Below, in pieces: positions 32,495-42,477 of a stretch of 64,000 nucleotides of DNA. How positions within the stretch are numbered: the stretch's first letter is position 1; each line of letters opens with the position of its first letter. Both the position numbers and the translations under genes were made by a program. Origin of the DNA: Poa pratensis (taxonomy: Eukaryota > Streptophyta > Magnoliopsida > Poales > Poaceae); assembly GCA_947311845.1 (NCBI GenBank), contig CAMZMU010000063.1, positions 120,546,135 to 120,610,134 on the forward strand, in the 5' to 3' direction. The notes below the pieces were generated by a model, which saw only the letters and a program-made list of their open reading frames with translations, was not told where the DNA came from and ran no database searches.

Positions 32495-34434
32495 ATGGCG
32501 GCGGCGGAATCCCAGGCCTCCGCCCCTTACCCCTCCTCGGCCGGCGCCGACGCGCCCCCCGTCCCCAACCCGGTACGTACTCCTCGCCGCTCTCCGCCAC
32601 TCTGCGTACCACTCGATCCATTCGCCCCCGCCCCTTTCATTGAAGGTTGTGTGCTCTGAGCTCGCAGTCGCAGGTTTCCGCCGCCGGCGCGAGGAAGCGG
32701 AAGACACCAGCGGCCACTGCGAGGAAGCCTCGGAAGCAGCAGGTTGCATACTGTACTGTAATGTACTGTTCTGTACTGTAGCAATAATTTGCATGTTTGA
32801 TTCGTCTGAACCTGTTGCATCCATGGATTGTGTTACTGTAGGCTGAAGGACCGATTCAGATCTCTGTGTACTATGGACATAGAAAAGAGTTTTATCGCGT
32901 GGGAGGCGATGATTTAGTTGATTGTTCATACATTTCTCCGGGAGACCCAACATCAACCAATTCTCAAATATATTTGTAAAGTTTGTAGGTGGTGGAATGC
33001 TAAAAGCAACACATACTGTACGGCATAATAATTGTGCTAATGAACAAGAAAAATAAATGTTGTATTATTTCATTCTTATCACAAAATCGAACATTTTTAT
33101 TTCCATTTCATCGACATTTTGCTAGATTAATTGTACTTAGTTAGAATCAAGTTATTCCAAGAAACCATGAGAAGATCTTTATATTTAGTGTAACTTATAA
33201 TTTCTAAACAAACTTATTGCGAAGGTTATTCTCACACTAGTACAGAACGACACATCGGATAACCCTCTATGGAAACGACACAAGTTAGGCGACGGAAAAT
33301 CGGAACATCCCCATGTGCCCGCACCGGGCCGTAAGACATGGCCACAACAAAGGCAACGGATGAATAGAGAATACATATTGTCAACTGATATTTTTTACCT
33401 TCGTTACCGATATGTGATAATCGTACACGGACATTTGGGAAATCTCCATTGCCATAAGAAGCAACCCGACAGCCCACAGACATGGCCTATAAGAACCTCA
33501 CCCTTCACTCTCACTCTCACTGTCTCACTTCCAACCCCAGCCGCCGCATAGTCTCCTCTCTATCCAGGGACCGATATGTGCTTTGCTTGTTTGATTCGTC
33601 TGAACTCTAAACCTGTTGGGTCCATGGATTGGGTCATTGTTTGCTGTAGGCTCAAGAACCGATTCAGATATCTGTGTACTATGGACATAGAAAAGAGTTT
33701 TATCGCGTGGGTGGCGATGATTTAATTGATTGTTCATACATTTCTCCGGGAGACCCAAGATCGCGTTGTGCACACGTAGTCGGCCAACTACCGTTGCAGC
33801 AACAGTCGATGTCTTTGGTGGATCTACAGCTCTGGATCTTCAAGCTGTTTCGGCTCCACCCGGAGACCCAAGATCTCGCTGTCCAGGGGGTTCCTCAAAC
33901 AACGCACCATTGACTTGTTTGATGACTTTGAGCCTGACTGGTACATGGAGTATATCCCGTGGGAGAACCGTATTTTTATTGCTGACAAATGCTGGAGAGC
34001 CTTTGCCAATAAACTGAAGAGAAGAAGAAATGTGAAGCAGAAGTTCATGTTGTATGTGGATTCCTCTGAGATCAAGCACTACGCCATTTTGCTCAAAGCT
34101 GTACATGATGATTACAATAAAATAGCGCGGGTTGTGTTGCCTGGCACGAAAACCCTGGAAACTTCCCATTTCCGCTTCATCCGCCTCATGGAAGACCTGG
34201 CAATCACACCTAGGGAAATTGTTGCTTATCTCGCTAAACACTATGGCGACGAGATGAGACCCTCTCTGAGGCATGGAGAGCAAGACAGAAGGCTCTGGAG
34301 TGGGAGTTCAGTACATTTTATGATTCACACAACTCTGCACCTAGGTTACTTAAGAAGATAGCATGTAAAACTCCCAGTATTTTTTGGACATGAAGGATAC
34401 AGAGGTTCCAGGTTGTAACGGTTTCCGAGTCCGG
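32495..34434 (+). pseudogene. Mutator-like transposase gene, N-terminal half (block B)
   Basis: Exon 1 (32495-32572) is exactly 78 nt (26 codons, ending PPVPNP|GTACGT). Exon 2 (32674-32742) encodes a basic 23-residue stretch with GARKRK and RKPRKQQ. Exon 3 begins at 32842 (AEGPIQISVYYGHRKEFYRV) but is interrupted after about 110 bp, and the start of exon 3 is repeated at 33650 after an 0.7-kb insertion. From 33650 the homology continues through [34 protein letters not shown] and EWEFSTFYDS with several frame changes, then stops at CCGAGTCCGG (34434). The catalytic domain and SWIM finger are not continuous with it; the following 4.2 kb carries the LEA gene. It is non-functional. Confidence 0.8.
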
Positions 34435-35568
34435 TAACTTTTTTATTCTCTTTCTCTCCATAACTAAACAATTGTTCCTAAGATACATGCCTTACGCTCG
34501 TCTTTACCTGCAAAAATGTTGTGCCGCATTTTGCAGGACACAAAATGGATCAAATGCCGCCCTTGCAAATCTATCAATCACAATTTTGATCCTAGGGGGG
34601 TAGCGCCTGCACTGAACAGGGTATGGTAGTACATCAGCTAACGGTTCCGTTCCGGAAGGCTAGCCATGTGAAAGGTATGACTCAGCAAACGTTCAGGAAC
34701 TAGATTTCAATCTACATGACCGAGCACGTGCGGAAAATCATGTAAGAACATCAACATGGCACAAGCAAGAGTAGAAAAAACTCCATACAGAATGACCTTG
34801 CGTAATTGAACATCTTGATTAGCTGTTCTTGAATACCAAATTTTGATCGCAAAGATAGAAAAAGTGCCAAGATCAGGAGCAAAGTTGCACGACCATGTAT
34901 ATAACACTTTTTTCACTAGTTAGGAGCAGTGCAAATAAGAACTTGATTAGCATACTAGGGTGCTCAGGAGTCAGAGGGCGCCTCCTTTGTCAAAACTTCA
35001 AAGCATCGAGTCTGCTCCAAAAAAAAGTCTATTCCCCTTGCATTTATTCCTGAAGAAAATGGCAAAGAATAAGATACAGGTGATTGTTTTCTTTGCACAC
35101 ACAGCATCCATAAGACTAAAATAAATAACATAAGCAACTCTATTTCGATAGGATCAGAATGTCACGTTTCAGTTTTTGTTTGGTTTTGAGAATGAAGGTC
35201 GATGAGTCTCTACCCTATTATCTTCATTGATTTGTGGTGCTACATTCACATTATTTGCATAGGTTTGAGTATACTTGAAATGAAAAATGTAACTTGCTTT
35301 ATAGTCTTTTCAGAGTTTATTGTTGGGGGTCAAGTTTGTGAGTTGAGGCAATGAAGCCATTCTGTCAATAAAATCATAGTCCCAAATTGTACCACTGTAG
35401 ATATAATATATATCATTGCTTAAAGAAAAACTAAATACTACTGTAGTTCATGGTCATGGAGCTGCTCTAGGTTTAAAAAAATATAATGATTTCCAATGAT
35501 GTGCAAGTATTTGTGGAGGCAAGGTATGATGCAAGTCTAATGGAAATGTTTGATGATGTACATCTTGA
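34435..35568. other. 3' side of the LEA-bearing segment (block B)
   Basis: AT-rich sequence nearly identical to 10181-11400 of block A. Any final exon of the LEA gene would lie here on the minus strand, but I could not define one. Confidence 0.5.
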
Positions 35569-36519
35569 TCAAACAATATAGGATAAAACATATACCTCAT
35601 CATTATCATCATTGTCATCTCCCTTCTTTAGGCGAGTAGTTCCACCCTCTCTGCTTATAGGTATCTTCATGTGTCCAAAGGGTGTGTTCACATAAATATG
35701 GCCCTTTATGGTGTAACCAGTGCCCTTTCCCCTTGTCATATCCCACATAGCAGATCCAAAATCCTTAGGCCTGAAGCTGATTGGCAAGTTCATGGTGGTT
35801 ACTTCCTGCTTCTTGATGTTCGTGAACTCTTTCATCTCAGCAGACGCAATGCTCACATTGGAGAGCCACACCTCGTAATCCATGGCATTCAACCCCAAGT
35901 CAAAGTCATTCTTGTTATCGAGATTCAGATGTAGATTCGCCGTCGCCTCCTCAAAGGAAAACTTCTCAAACTTTATCTTGCTGATGTCAACGTCTGGTTT
36001 ATAAGGCACTGGGATCTCACCAATTTTCTCAAGAGGTATTGAGATCCTGCCGATGACTGGGACGTCCACGTGGAGAACAACTTTGACCGTATAAGGGATG
36101 ATGCTTCCGGACTTGATGTCTCCGTATGTGCTCTTGATGTCGTCATAAATGAGCATCACAGGGATTTTGACAGTCTCTGAACCATGGGCATGGATAGTTC
36201 CAGCATCCGGGATTGTCCCGGACACGAGCTTCCTCCCTTCGCTTTCAATCAGGTATTCGATGTCGACAAGAGGGATTGGCACAGGGTTTGGGTTTGCGAT
36301 TAGGACATCAGCGATTAACTCTACCTTCTCAACACTGATTTGAGGTATGTGGATATCAGTAACGTCGGCGGTAGGCTTTCCAAAGCCGACTGCTTCTTCA
36401 ATCTTTTCACCAATGTCTTGGATGAAATCCTTAACCTTGTCAAAGAACCCTCCGTCATCATTATCTTGGTCTTTGTCAGCTTTATTTTTTGTCACTTTTG
36501 GGCTATCCGAGGATGCCAT
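35569..36519 (-). CDS. LEA_2 / WHy-domain desiccation-related protein, intact copy B
   Basis: An intact 316-residue frame starts MASSDSPKVTKNKADKDQDN at 36519. An acidic, hydrophilic N-terminus is followed by FFDKVKDFIQDIGEKIEE and then two WHy/LEA_2 domains (roughly residues 55-175 and 175-300). It carries the hallmark NPNPVPIPL of the first domain and DFDLGLNAMDYEVWL in the second. It resembles Arabidopsis At2g44060-type proteins, soluble LEA14-like proteins linked to drought and senescence. There is no signal peptide or membrane segment. The ATG follows an acceptor (TTGTAG|CATGGC) and a 5' UTR exon sits at 38488-38640. A donor-like GATGAG|GTATAT at 35596 lies just before the end, so the true C-terminus may come from a further exon. 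It is the only uninterrupted LEA copy here. Confidence 0.9.
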   Translation of the reverse strand: MASSDSPKVTKNKADKDQDNDDGGFFDKVKDFIQDIGEKIEEAVGFGKPTADVTDIHIPQISVEKVELIADVLIANPNPVPIPLVDIEYLIESEGRKLVSGTIPDAGTIHAHGSETVKIPVMLIYDDIKSTYGDIKSGSIIPYTVKVVLHVDVPVIGRISIPLEKIGEIPVPYKPDVDISKIKFEKFSFEEATANLHLNLDNKNDFDLGLNAMDYEVWLSNVSIASAEMKEFTNIKKQEVTTMNLPISFRPKDFGSAMWDMTRGKGTGYTIKGHIYVNTPFGHMKIPISREGGTTRLKKGDDNDDNDEVYVLSYIV

Positions 36520-38487
36520 GCTACAATACAGATAATAAGTTAATGTATCAGCTTCCGACGAAGTAAAAGTAGACAACATGAAGAATAATTGCAAGATAAT
36601 GCATTGAGAAGAAAAATAGAAAGAACTGACAAAAGAGCTTCAGGGTTAATAGGAAAAAATCACAAGACCACACTAACAAAAACCTTGTTACTATACAAAA
36701 TTAGCATATGGTTAGAACAATGATGGACCATTTCTAGCTCTAGGAGGAACTCTTGTAGCAATAGCTAGCTCTAACAGGCAAGTGGGCGACGACGTTACAC
36801 ATGCACAATATTGTGGATCAGTTTTTTCTTAGCGCTTCCAAGTAAGAGAGTTGTTGATTTGAAAGAAACATACATAAGGCAAATGAGGTACAAGGTAACA
36901 AGATGTCTTCTGCATTGAGGTGGATTATGATAATCCATCTTTTTCAACCACCTTTTCTATATAATACTATTTGGCTAACCAGCCTTTTACTACTTTTGGC
37001 TATTTTTCACAATAGATTATAAAAGAGTTCAGCACAACATAGTCTAAATGCCGCAAACTGATCCACGAGAGTGGCGGACTGGTAGGCTATGGCAGGGTTA
37101 GGATTCGAATAAAAAACTAGTAACCCGTGCCTAAAAGAAATGCTTCATTGTGTAACCAAAGACAACTAGACCAAAGTGGTAGGCGTAGACACGAGATCAC
37201 GAGAAGGACAGCTGGTAGGCCGTGGCAGGGCGAATCCGATACGAGAAACTGCACCTTCATGAGGTAATTCTACGCACGTAATTTCTGAAGAACTCTAGTA
37301 GACTCCTTCCTAGCGAATATGACCTTCAACATCTTGAAGTCGTGCATGATCAAACCACCGTGTATGCTCGACTTGCATCATCCTCCGTCTCACTGACCGG
37401 TCCCAGCCAACAGGTTGTGGATTCAGACTTGTTGATCCCCATCGAAAACATTGATGCGCATTGCTCCTCATTTGCACCACCTGCAATAGTTCCAACTTGT
37501 ACACATACTTAGTGGTCTTTATTGCTACATCACAATCGTTTTGTCCTTAATATTCACGGCGTTCTTATCCGTGTCCACCTTGTGAAGATAACCATTGCCA
37601 TGAAGTTCAGGGAGCAAAAACTGTATTCCTCTGAACTGTGATAATAGAAGGCAACGAGGACCAAGAACCATGATAATGAATTATGTTGATGGCCCACGAG
37701 TGTGGGTGGGCTCCGGGGGAGGGTGTCTGGTCATCTGGATACCGAAAAATCACTCTTTCTCCTATTGATCTGGTTAGTGAAACAAGTTTTATAAAAACCA
37801 TGTGTGAGATGCGTCTTAAACATTCCCGAAATAGGGACCCATCAAAATGGGGCAGGGCATGGACCCCCTTCCACGAAGGTTAGTAAAAAAGGATACATCA
37901 TAGCTAGTGCTCGTCGCATATAAAATGTTGGGAGTCTCTATTTTGATTTGCTGAAGTTTTTTACTAGATTTTCTTAAAGGACAATGGTGCTGACTGCTGA
38001 CAAAGATATGCATTGTACGATAATAATCGCGCTTACTAACTTCACCTCAATCAGTTCGCTTATGTGGGTTATCGATGATTGCTAGTTGTTCGATTCATGC
38101 CTACTCCAGTTCATTCCATGTGTCGATGCCAAGCAATATCCACACCATGGAGAAAATGCCCATATCGCGGCAATGTGCATGTACTATAGGCGAGGACTGT
38201 CTTGTTCAGGGATGAGCACGATACCTAACTTAATTAAGGCCATCAAAAACACTTGCTCTGTTTTAAAAGAGAAGAAAAACGCTCGATCACCCGCTCCCCT
38301 TGTGTGAAAACCGATGGATCACCCCCCACGCGCATTTACATTTACACCAAGAAAATCCACCTCCCAGATGAGGATCGAATTCGGTGACCATGTGAAGGAA
38401 CGGTAGAAAAATGACAAAAGAAAATAGAGAAAATCCAAATCTCCCTTACACCGTGACGATCAAGGCGAACAGCGGGACGTCGGTTAC
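36520..38487 (-). other. 5' UTR intron of LEA copy B, expanded by about 1.7 kb
   Basis: The corresponding intron in copy A is about 230 bp. Both align at the CDS side (to ATTAGCATATGGTT, about 36713) and again at the 5' exon side (from about 38455). The extra DNA between has no transposon ends or gene that I can recognise. Confidence 0.55.
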
Positions 38488-38640
38488 CTGAGAGATGGAG
38501 ATGAGGAAAGCGTGGATGGAGCAGAGGAAGTGACGCGTAATGTTCTGCAATTATCTGAGGAATCGCGGGAGCAGGGGGGCAGGAAGAAGAGGAGGAAACG
38601 GTGGGACACAAAAGCAAGAGGGCACGGAGTTTGCGGAGGG
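38488..38640 (-). other. 5' untranslated exon of LEA copy B
   Basis: It matches the exon at 12560-12700, with the donor CTCTCAG|GTAACC on the minus strand. It abuts transposase remnant sequence at 38648, as in block A. Confidence 0.5.
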
Positions 38641-38647
38641 AACGCAT

Positions 38648-38960
38648 GCACCGTGTGTTTTGGGCGTTTGATCAGCGCTCACAGGCCTTCCATCATTGTC
38701 GCCCTGTGCTTAAATGCCAATTCTTTCCTGAAGACATCATTTCTTGTTTAATTATGTTTCTCTCTGCAAGCAAGGATGCTGCCAAGATCTTGCATCCTGA
38801 ACATTTTCTCTTATTCATTTGTTCCGGTGATTGCAGCGTCTCCATAGTTTCAGCCTACACAAACTTCTACAGAGACTTTTTTCTTTTTAAAACTACTTCT
38901 ACAGAGACTTGCCATTCAGTGTTTACATGTTGCTTTCGTCTTAAAAAAGGGACATTTTTT
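38648..38960 (+). pseudogene. Mutator-like transposase remnant, C-terminal side (block B)
   Basis: Begins with the same RVFWAFDQ-type coding sequence as 12730 (GCACCGTGTGTTTTGGGCG). It soon jumps into 3' flanking DNA shared with 13340-13520 and 49735. It is more deleted than the block A counterpart. Confidence 0.7.
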
Positions 38961-39150
38961 ATTTTTTTATTTTGAAGAAACCATAGGAGCGCTGCCTAAT
39001 TATTGAACTGAAGAGAACTGACGTGTTCAAATATAATGTTGCCTACAGACCAAAAATAATTTGGTCAAATGTTTGGTACTGAGATGTATTTTTAGACCAA
39101 AGGCTCATAGAACACAACTTTAAATTAATAAAGCCAAAAGGTCCGAAAAC

Positions 39151-39252
39151 AACATCATGGATGCTAAGATACCAGCATACAATACAGAGATACAAGTCGA
39201 CAACATCATGGATGCTAAGATACCAGCATACAATACAGAGATACAAGTCGAT
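39151..39252 (+). repeat. 51-bp unit, two tandem copies
   Basis: AACATCATGGATGCTAAGAT starts at 39151 and again at 39202, and the units are identical. A single diverged copy of this phrase sits at 13765-13780, immediately before LEA copy 3. Confidence 0.9.
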
Positions 39253-39443
39253 ATCCACAAGTTAAGATATGACGAGATTAATGGTTTAGCGTCGGCCTAT
39301 ACTCTTAGTGTGCGTTTGGTTCTACTTACTCAACCTGCTTTTGCTTTAAAAAAATGTAAAAGCTAACCCAGGGGTATTCTTTCATAGCAGATTCTAAAAT
39401 CCACCAGCTTTCCCTAGTGTATTTACCAAAGCAGTTAGACCCC

Positions 39444-39683
39444 GTGTGGCCGGCGTGGATGTCAGAGCGGCGGCTCTGGACTCTCTCCTCTGCCGTGTTG
39501 CGTTTAGGGGTCTTGGTGTCGGCCTTGATTGCTTGGGCAATTTGGTCGTCGACCCGTGTGGGGCGCGGCCTCGGGGCCGGCGTAGATCGAGTTGTAACTT
39601 TTTTCTTTTTAGGTCTTGTCCTACATGTTTGATTCTACTTTATCAATATAAAAGGCAAAGCTTTTACCTCGTTTAAAAAAAAA
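39444..39683 (+). mobile_element. 5'-truncated LINE, 3' end with A tail and target duplication
   Basis: The sequence ends TTATCAATATAAAAGGCAAA then an A run, typical of grass LINE 3' UTRs. GCAGTTAGACCCC (39431-39443) and GCAGCTAGACCCC (39684-39696) flank it as a 13-bp duplication with one mismatch. No coding region remains. Confidence 0.75.
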
Positions 39684-39939
39684 GCAGCTAGACCCCTGTT
39701 TTCACTAGATTCTAATCTTACACCAAATTATATCCGCTTCGGTTGTCCGAAGAAATAGACGATGTGCTGAGCCCACAATACTCGCCAAATCGCCGGTGCG
39801 ACCGTCGCTTCCCACGTCGAGTCCGCCGAAAAGCCTGCTCCGACCACCCGCGCCCAGCGCCACCCCGCCCGGCTTGAACCGTCACCCGACAATCGCCAAA
39901 AGGGCTTGTCGGCTTTTTTGTTTGTCGGTGTGGTTGTAG

Positions 39940-40213
39940 GTCAGATTCTTTTGATTTACACAGTTCTCATCTTTGGCGATGGTTGCTGGCAGGTGTGGTG
40001 GCCCTTTGGGGGTCTTAGCATGACGACTTTCCGTCTATTTACTACAACAAGGTCTTCTACAACAAGCTTTGCCCGACTCTGCTAAGGGAGGGGGCAAGGA
40101 TAGCGGCACGCCTTTGACTCGCTTTAGTGTTCGTAGTCGAATGATTTTTCCTTGTTGCGTCTTTTGTACTGATCTGGATAATTAATAAACCGGTGGTCTT
40201 CTTCGCAAAAAAA
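39940..40213 (+). mobile_element. Probable second LINE 3' end
   Basis: It ends TTAATAAACCGGTGGTCTTC followed closely by an eight-base A run, like other grass LINE tails. The 5' limit and target duplication are not clear. Confidence 0.45.
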
Positions 40214-40929
40214 AGGGGTCTCACTTAGCGTCGGCTGCGCGAGCAAAGCCTGAAGGAATTGACAATGGGCTAAGTCCTCCATACTTCGCCACAATACGAT
40301 GACTCGAAGATGTTCCGTACCACAAACTTTGTACCACGCGCATTACTTAGAACAACTAGGAAAGTAAGATAAGCAAGAAATCAAAATATTCGGCATAGCG
40401 GAATAAGAAATGCAAAAAATGAAGAAATAATCTCACCATCCTTGTGTACCATAAAGAAAAGAATCTGAGATATTGACCCACCCTTCTGTCGCTCGAAGAA
40501 ATCGCTGCCGCGGCCGTAGCTTTTCTAGCATTCGAGCCCCCACCAGCTGCCCCCGATCAGACCGCCTGCTCCCGCCACCCGCAGCCAACGCCGCGCCCAT
40601 GCCGCCTCACAGCCCGTTCTGCTCGCCATCCCGACAATCCCTTTAAATCCCCCTTCTCTCGAGTCTTTACTAGCGTCATCGCCGGCTACGACTCGGTCTA
40701 CTCCTTGCATACGCCGTCACCGCCATGACAGGTCATATGACATCCTCGTGATCACCGTTGGCTCGTTTCTGTCATCTCCAGTGGTCGCCAGCTCCCCGCG
40801 CGTTGTTCTGCTCATCTCCGGTTGCTGCCGCCATCGTTAATGGGCTAGACCCACTATTCTCCTCGCAAAGGTCTTTCGGGGCAAAACCTATTTTCCGTCT
40901 ACCGTCCTCCCGGGCTCAGTGGGCTGGTC
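40214..40929. other. No gene recognised
   Basis: Mixed sequence; GC-rich around 40500-40740 with no supported frame. Confidence 0.4.
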
Positions 40930-41429
40930 TAGTAGGTTTCCTTTTCTTTTACGTTTATTCTTTTTTGTTTCCTTTATATGTCTTATTTTTTCTTCTATTT
41001 TATGTACGTTTTATTTTCTATTATATATTTTCCTTTTCCTTATTTTTCTTCTACTTTCTTTTTTATTTTCCCTTCTTATTTTCTGTTTTATTTGTTGTGG
41101 AAAATTCATTCTTTTCTTAAAATCAATCAGATAACATAAATGTTCAAATATCGTTCAAACAAGATAAACCGCTCAAATAAAATAAATATTCTTACTAACA
41201 ACCGTTCAAATAAGATAAAAATGTTTTATTTTAGATTTTTTAATAAGATAAATAATTTTTATTAAAAGTTATTCAAATGAGAAAAATGTTCTTACTGAAA
41301 AAACTTTCAAATAAGATGGTGTTCTTATTTAAAATCGTTGAAATAAGATAAATCTTATTGGAAAACCACTGCAAACGAAATACATGTTATTATTTTTCTG
41401 AAATCCTTTAAAATGACGTAAATATTTTA
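40930..41429. repeat. T-rich tract and degenerate AT-rich minisatellite
   Basis: From 40930 to 41115 the plus strand is almost pure pyrimidine and T-rich. From about 41125 to 41420 a degenerate unit of about 35-40 bp containing TTCAAATAAGATAAA recurs. Confidence 0.65.
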
Positions 41430-41770
41430 TCTATACTATACTATTAAAAGAGCAAACTTGTGTTGTGCTGTGTTGATACATTAAATTTGAACCGTTCAAT
41501 ATAGATCAACGATCCAGATCTTTCACAACTCAACACAAGCAGCCTAGCGAACCGGTACGAATCTATTTCCGTGTTCTCGTGTCGCTTCCGTCCACGCCGC
41601 GTGCCTCCTCGCCCTCCTCCGGCCGCACGTGCCGCTCAACCCGACGCCCCTCTCCTCCCTCCTTCAAGGCCTCAGATCTCGACCTCCCCGGTGGTGGCGC
41701 GCTGCCCCGGCGGCAGCCCTCCTCCCCTTAGGGTTTTCGACTGCCTCAAATCAGGACAAGGAAGGGCGCC

Positions 41771-41976
41771 ATAGATAAGAGCCAACGGCGGTGGAGTCCT
41801 ACTGGCGGTCGCAGATGGTGGACGGCGTCACAGCCGAAGACGACAAGGTCGCCCCCGTCTACAAGCTCGAGGATATCTGCGAGCTGCTGCGAGCATCCGA
41901 CGCCAGCATCGTCAAGGAGCTCACAGACTTCGTCCTCAAGCGACTCGACAACAAGAGCCCCGTCGTCAAGCAGAAG
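41771..41976 (+). pseudogene. Captured first exon of an MTV1-like ENTH/VHS-domain gene
   Basis: The frame reads VESYWRSQMVDGVTAEDDK, then VAPVYKLEDICELLRASDAS and KRLDNKSPVVKQK, ending in a proper donor (AAGCAGAAG|GTGGGT). It closely resembles the N-terminus of plant MTV1 (At3g16270-like), a clathrin-associated adaptor at the trans-Golgi network for vacuolar transport. The expected start codon is ATA (41771-41773) and one base is missing a few codons later, so it cannot be translated from its own start. Later exons were not found. It is a Helitron-captured fragment with part of intron 1. Confidence 0.7.
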
Positions 41977-42477
41977 GTGGGTCGTCTCCTGGCCTGCCCT
42001 TTCCTTTTTTTTCCTGTTGATTGGGGATCGTGTTGTGTTGACCTGCCGACGTGATGAGGATTGGTTAGGCGGTGACCAAACGATGATCGCCCAAGTATTC
42101 ATGGTTGCACGGCGCGGTCGGCCGCCCCTTCCACTCCCCTTCCCCGTACACGCACTCGCTCGAATCCACTCGAAACGCATCGTTGGTTTCGCCGCTGTTT
42201 TATTTGATTAATTCCTCGCGTGTTCTGTGAAGCGCTTGCGGCCGATTTGGTTCGCGATTTTAGTTCGTCACCACGGCGTTGCTTGTTTGCGAGTATTGGT
42301 TTCATTAACAGCAGTACTGCAGTAGTGGATTGCTGTGGAACGGCTGTTGGGTGGGAGGTCGAGCTTGAGCGTACGCTTCGGTTTGGGTGTTGCGATTCAG
42401 TTCGGTATGATCAGGAGTAGGCTGTAGGCGGCGCCTGGGCACCGGTGATGTTTTGTGTTACGTTGTGTTTGTCGTGA

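Noticed and set aside
32354..32956. 200-codon minus-strand frame
   Set aside because: It lies antisense to exons 1-3 of the transposase pseudogene and mirrors their coding bias.
40220..40260. Phrase GAAGGAATTGACAATGGGC, reminiscent of rRNA
   Set aside because: Only about a dozen bases agree with small-subunit rRNA and the flanks do not, unlike the clear match at 4682-4750.
40758..41120. 120-codon frame rich in Phe and Leu
   Set aside because: Produced by a T-rich pyrimidine tract; its membrane-like look is a composition artefact.
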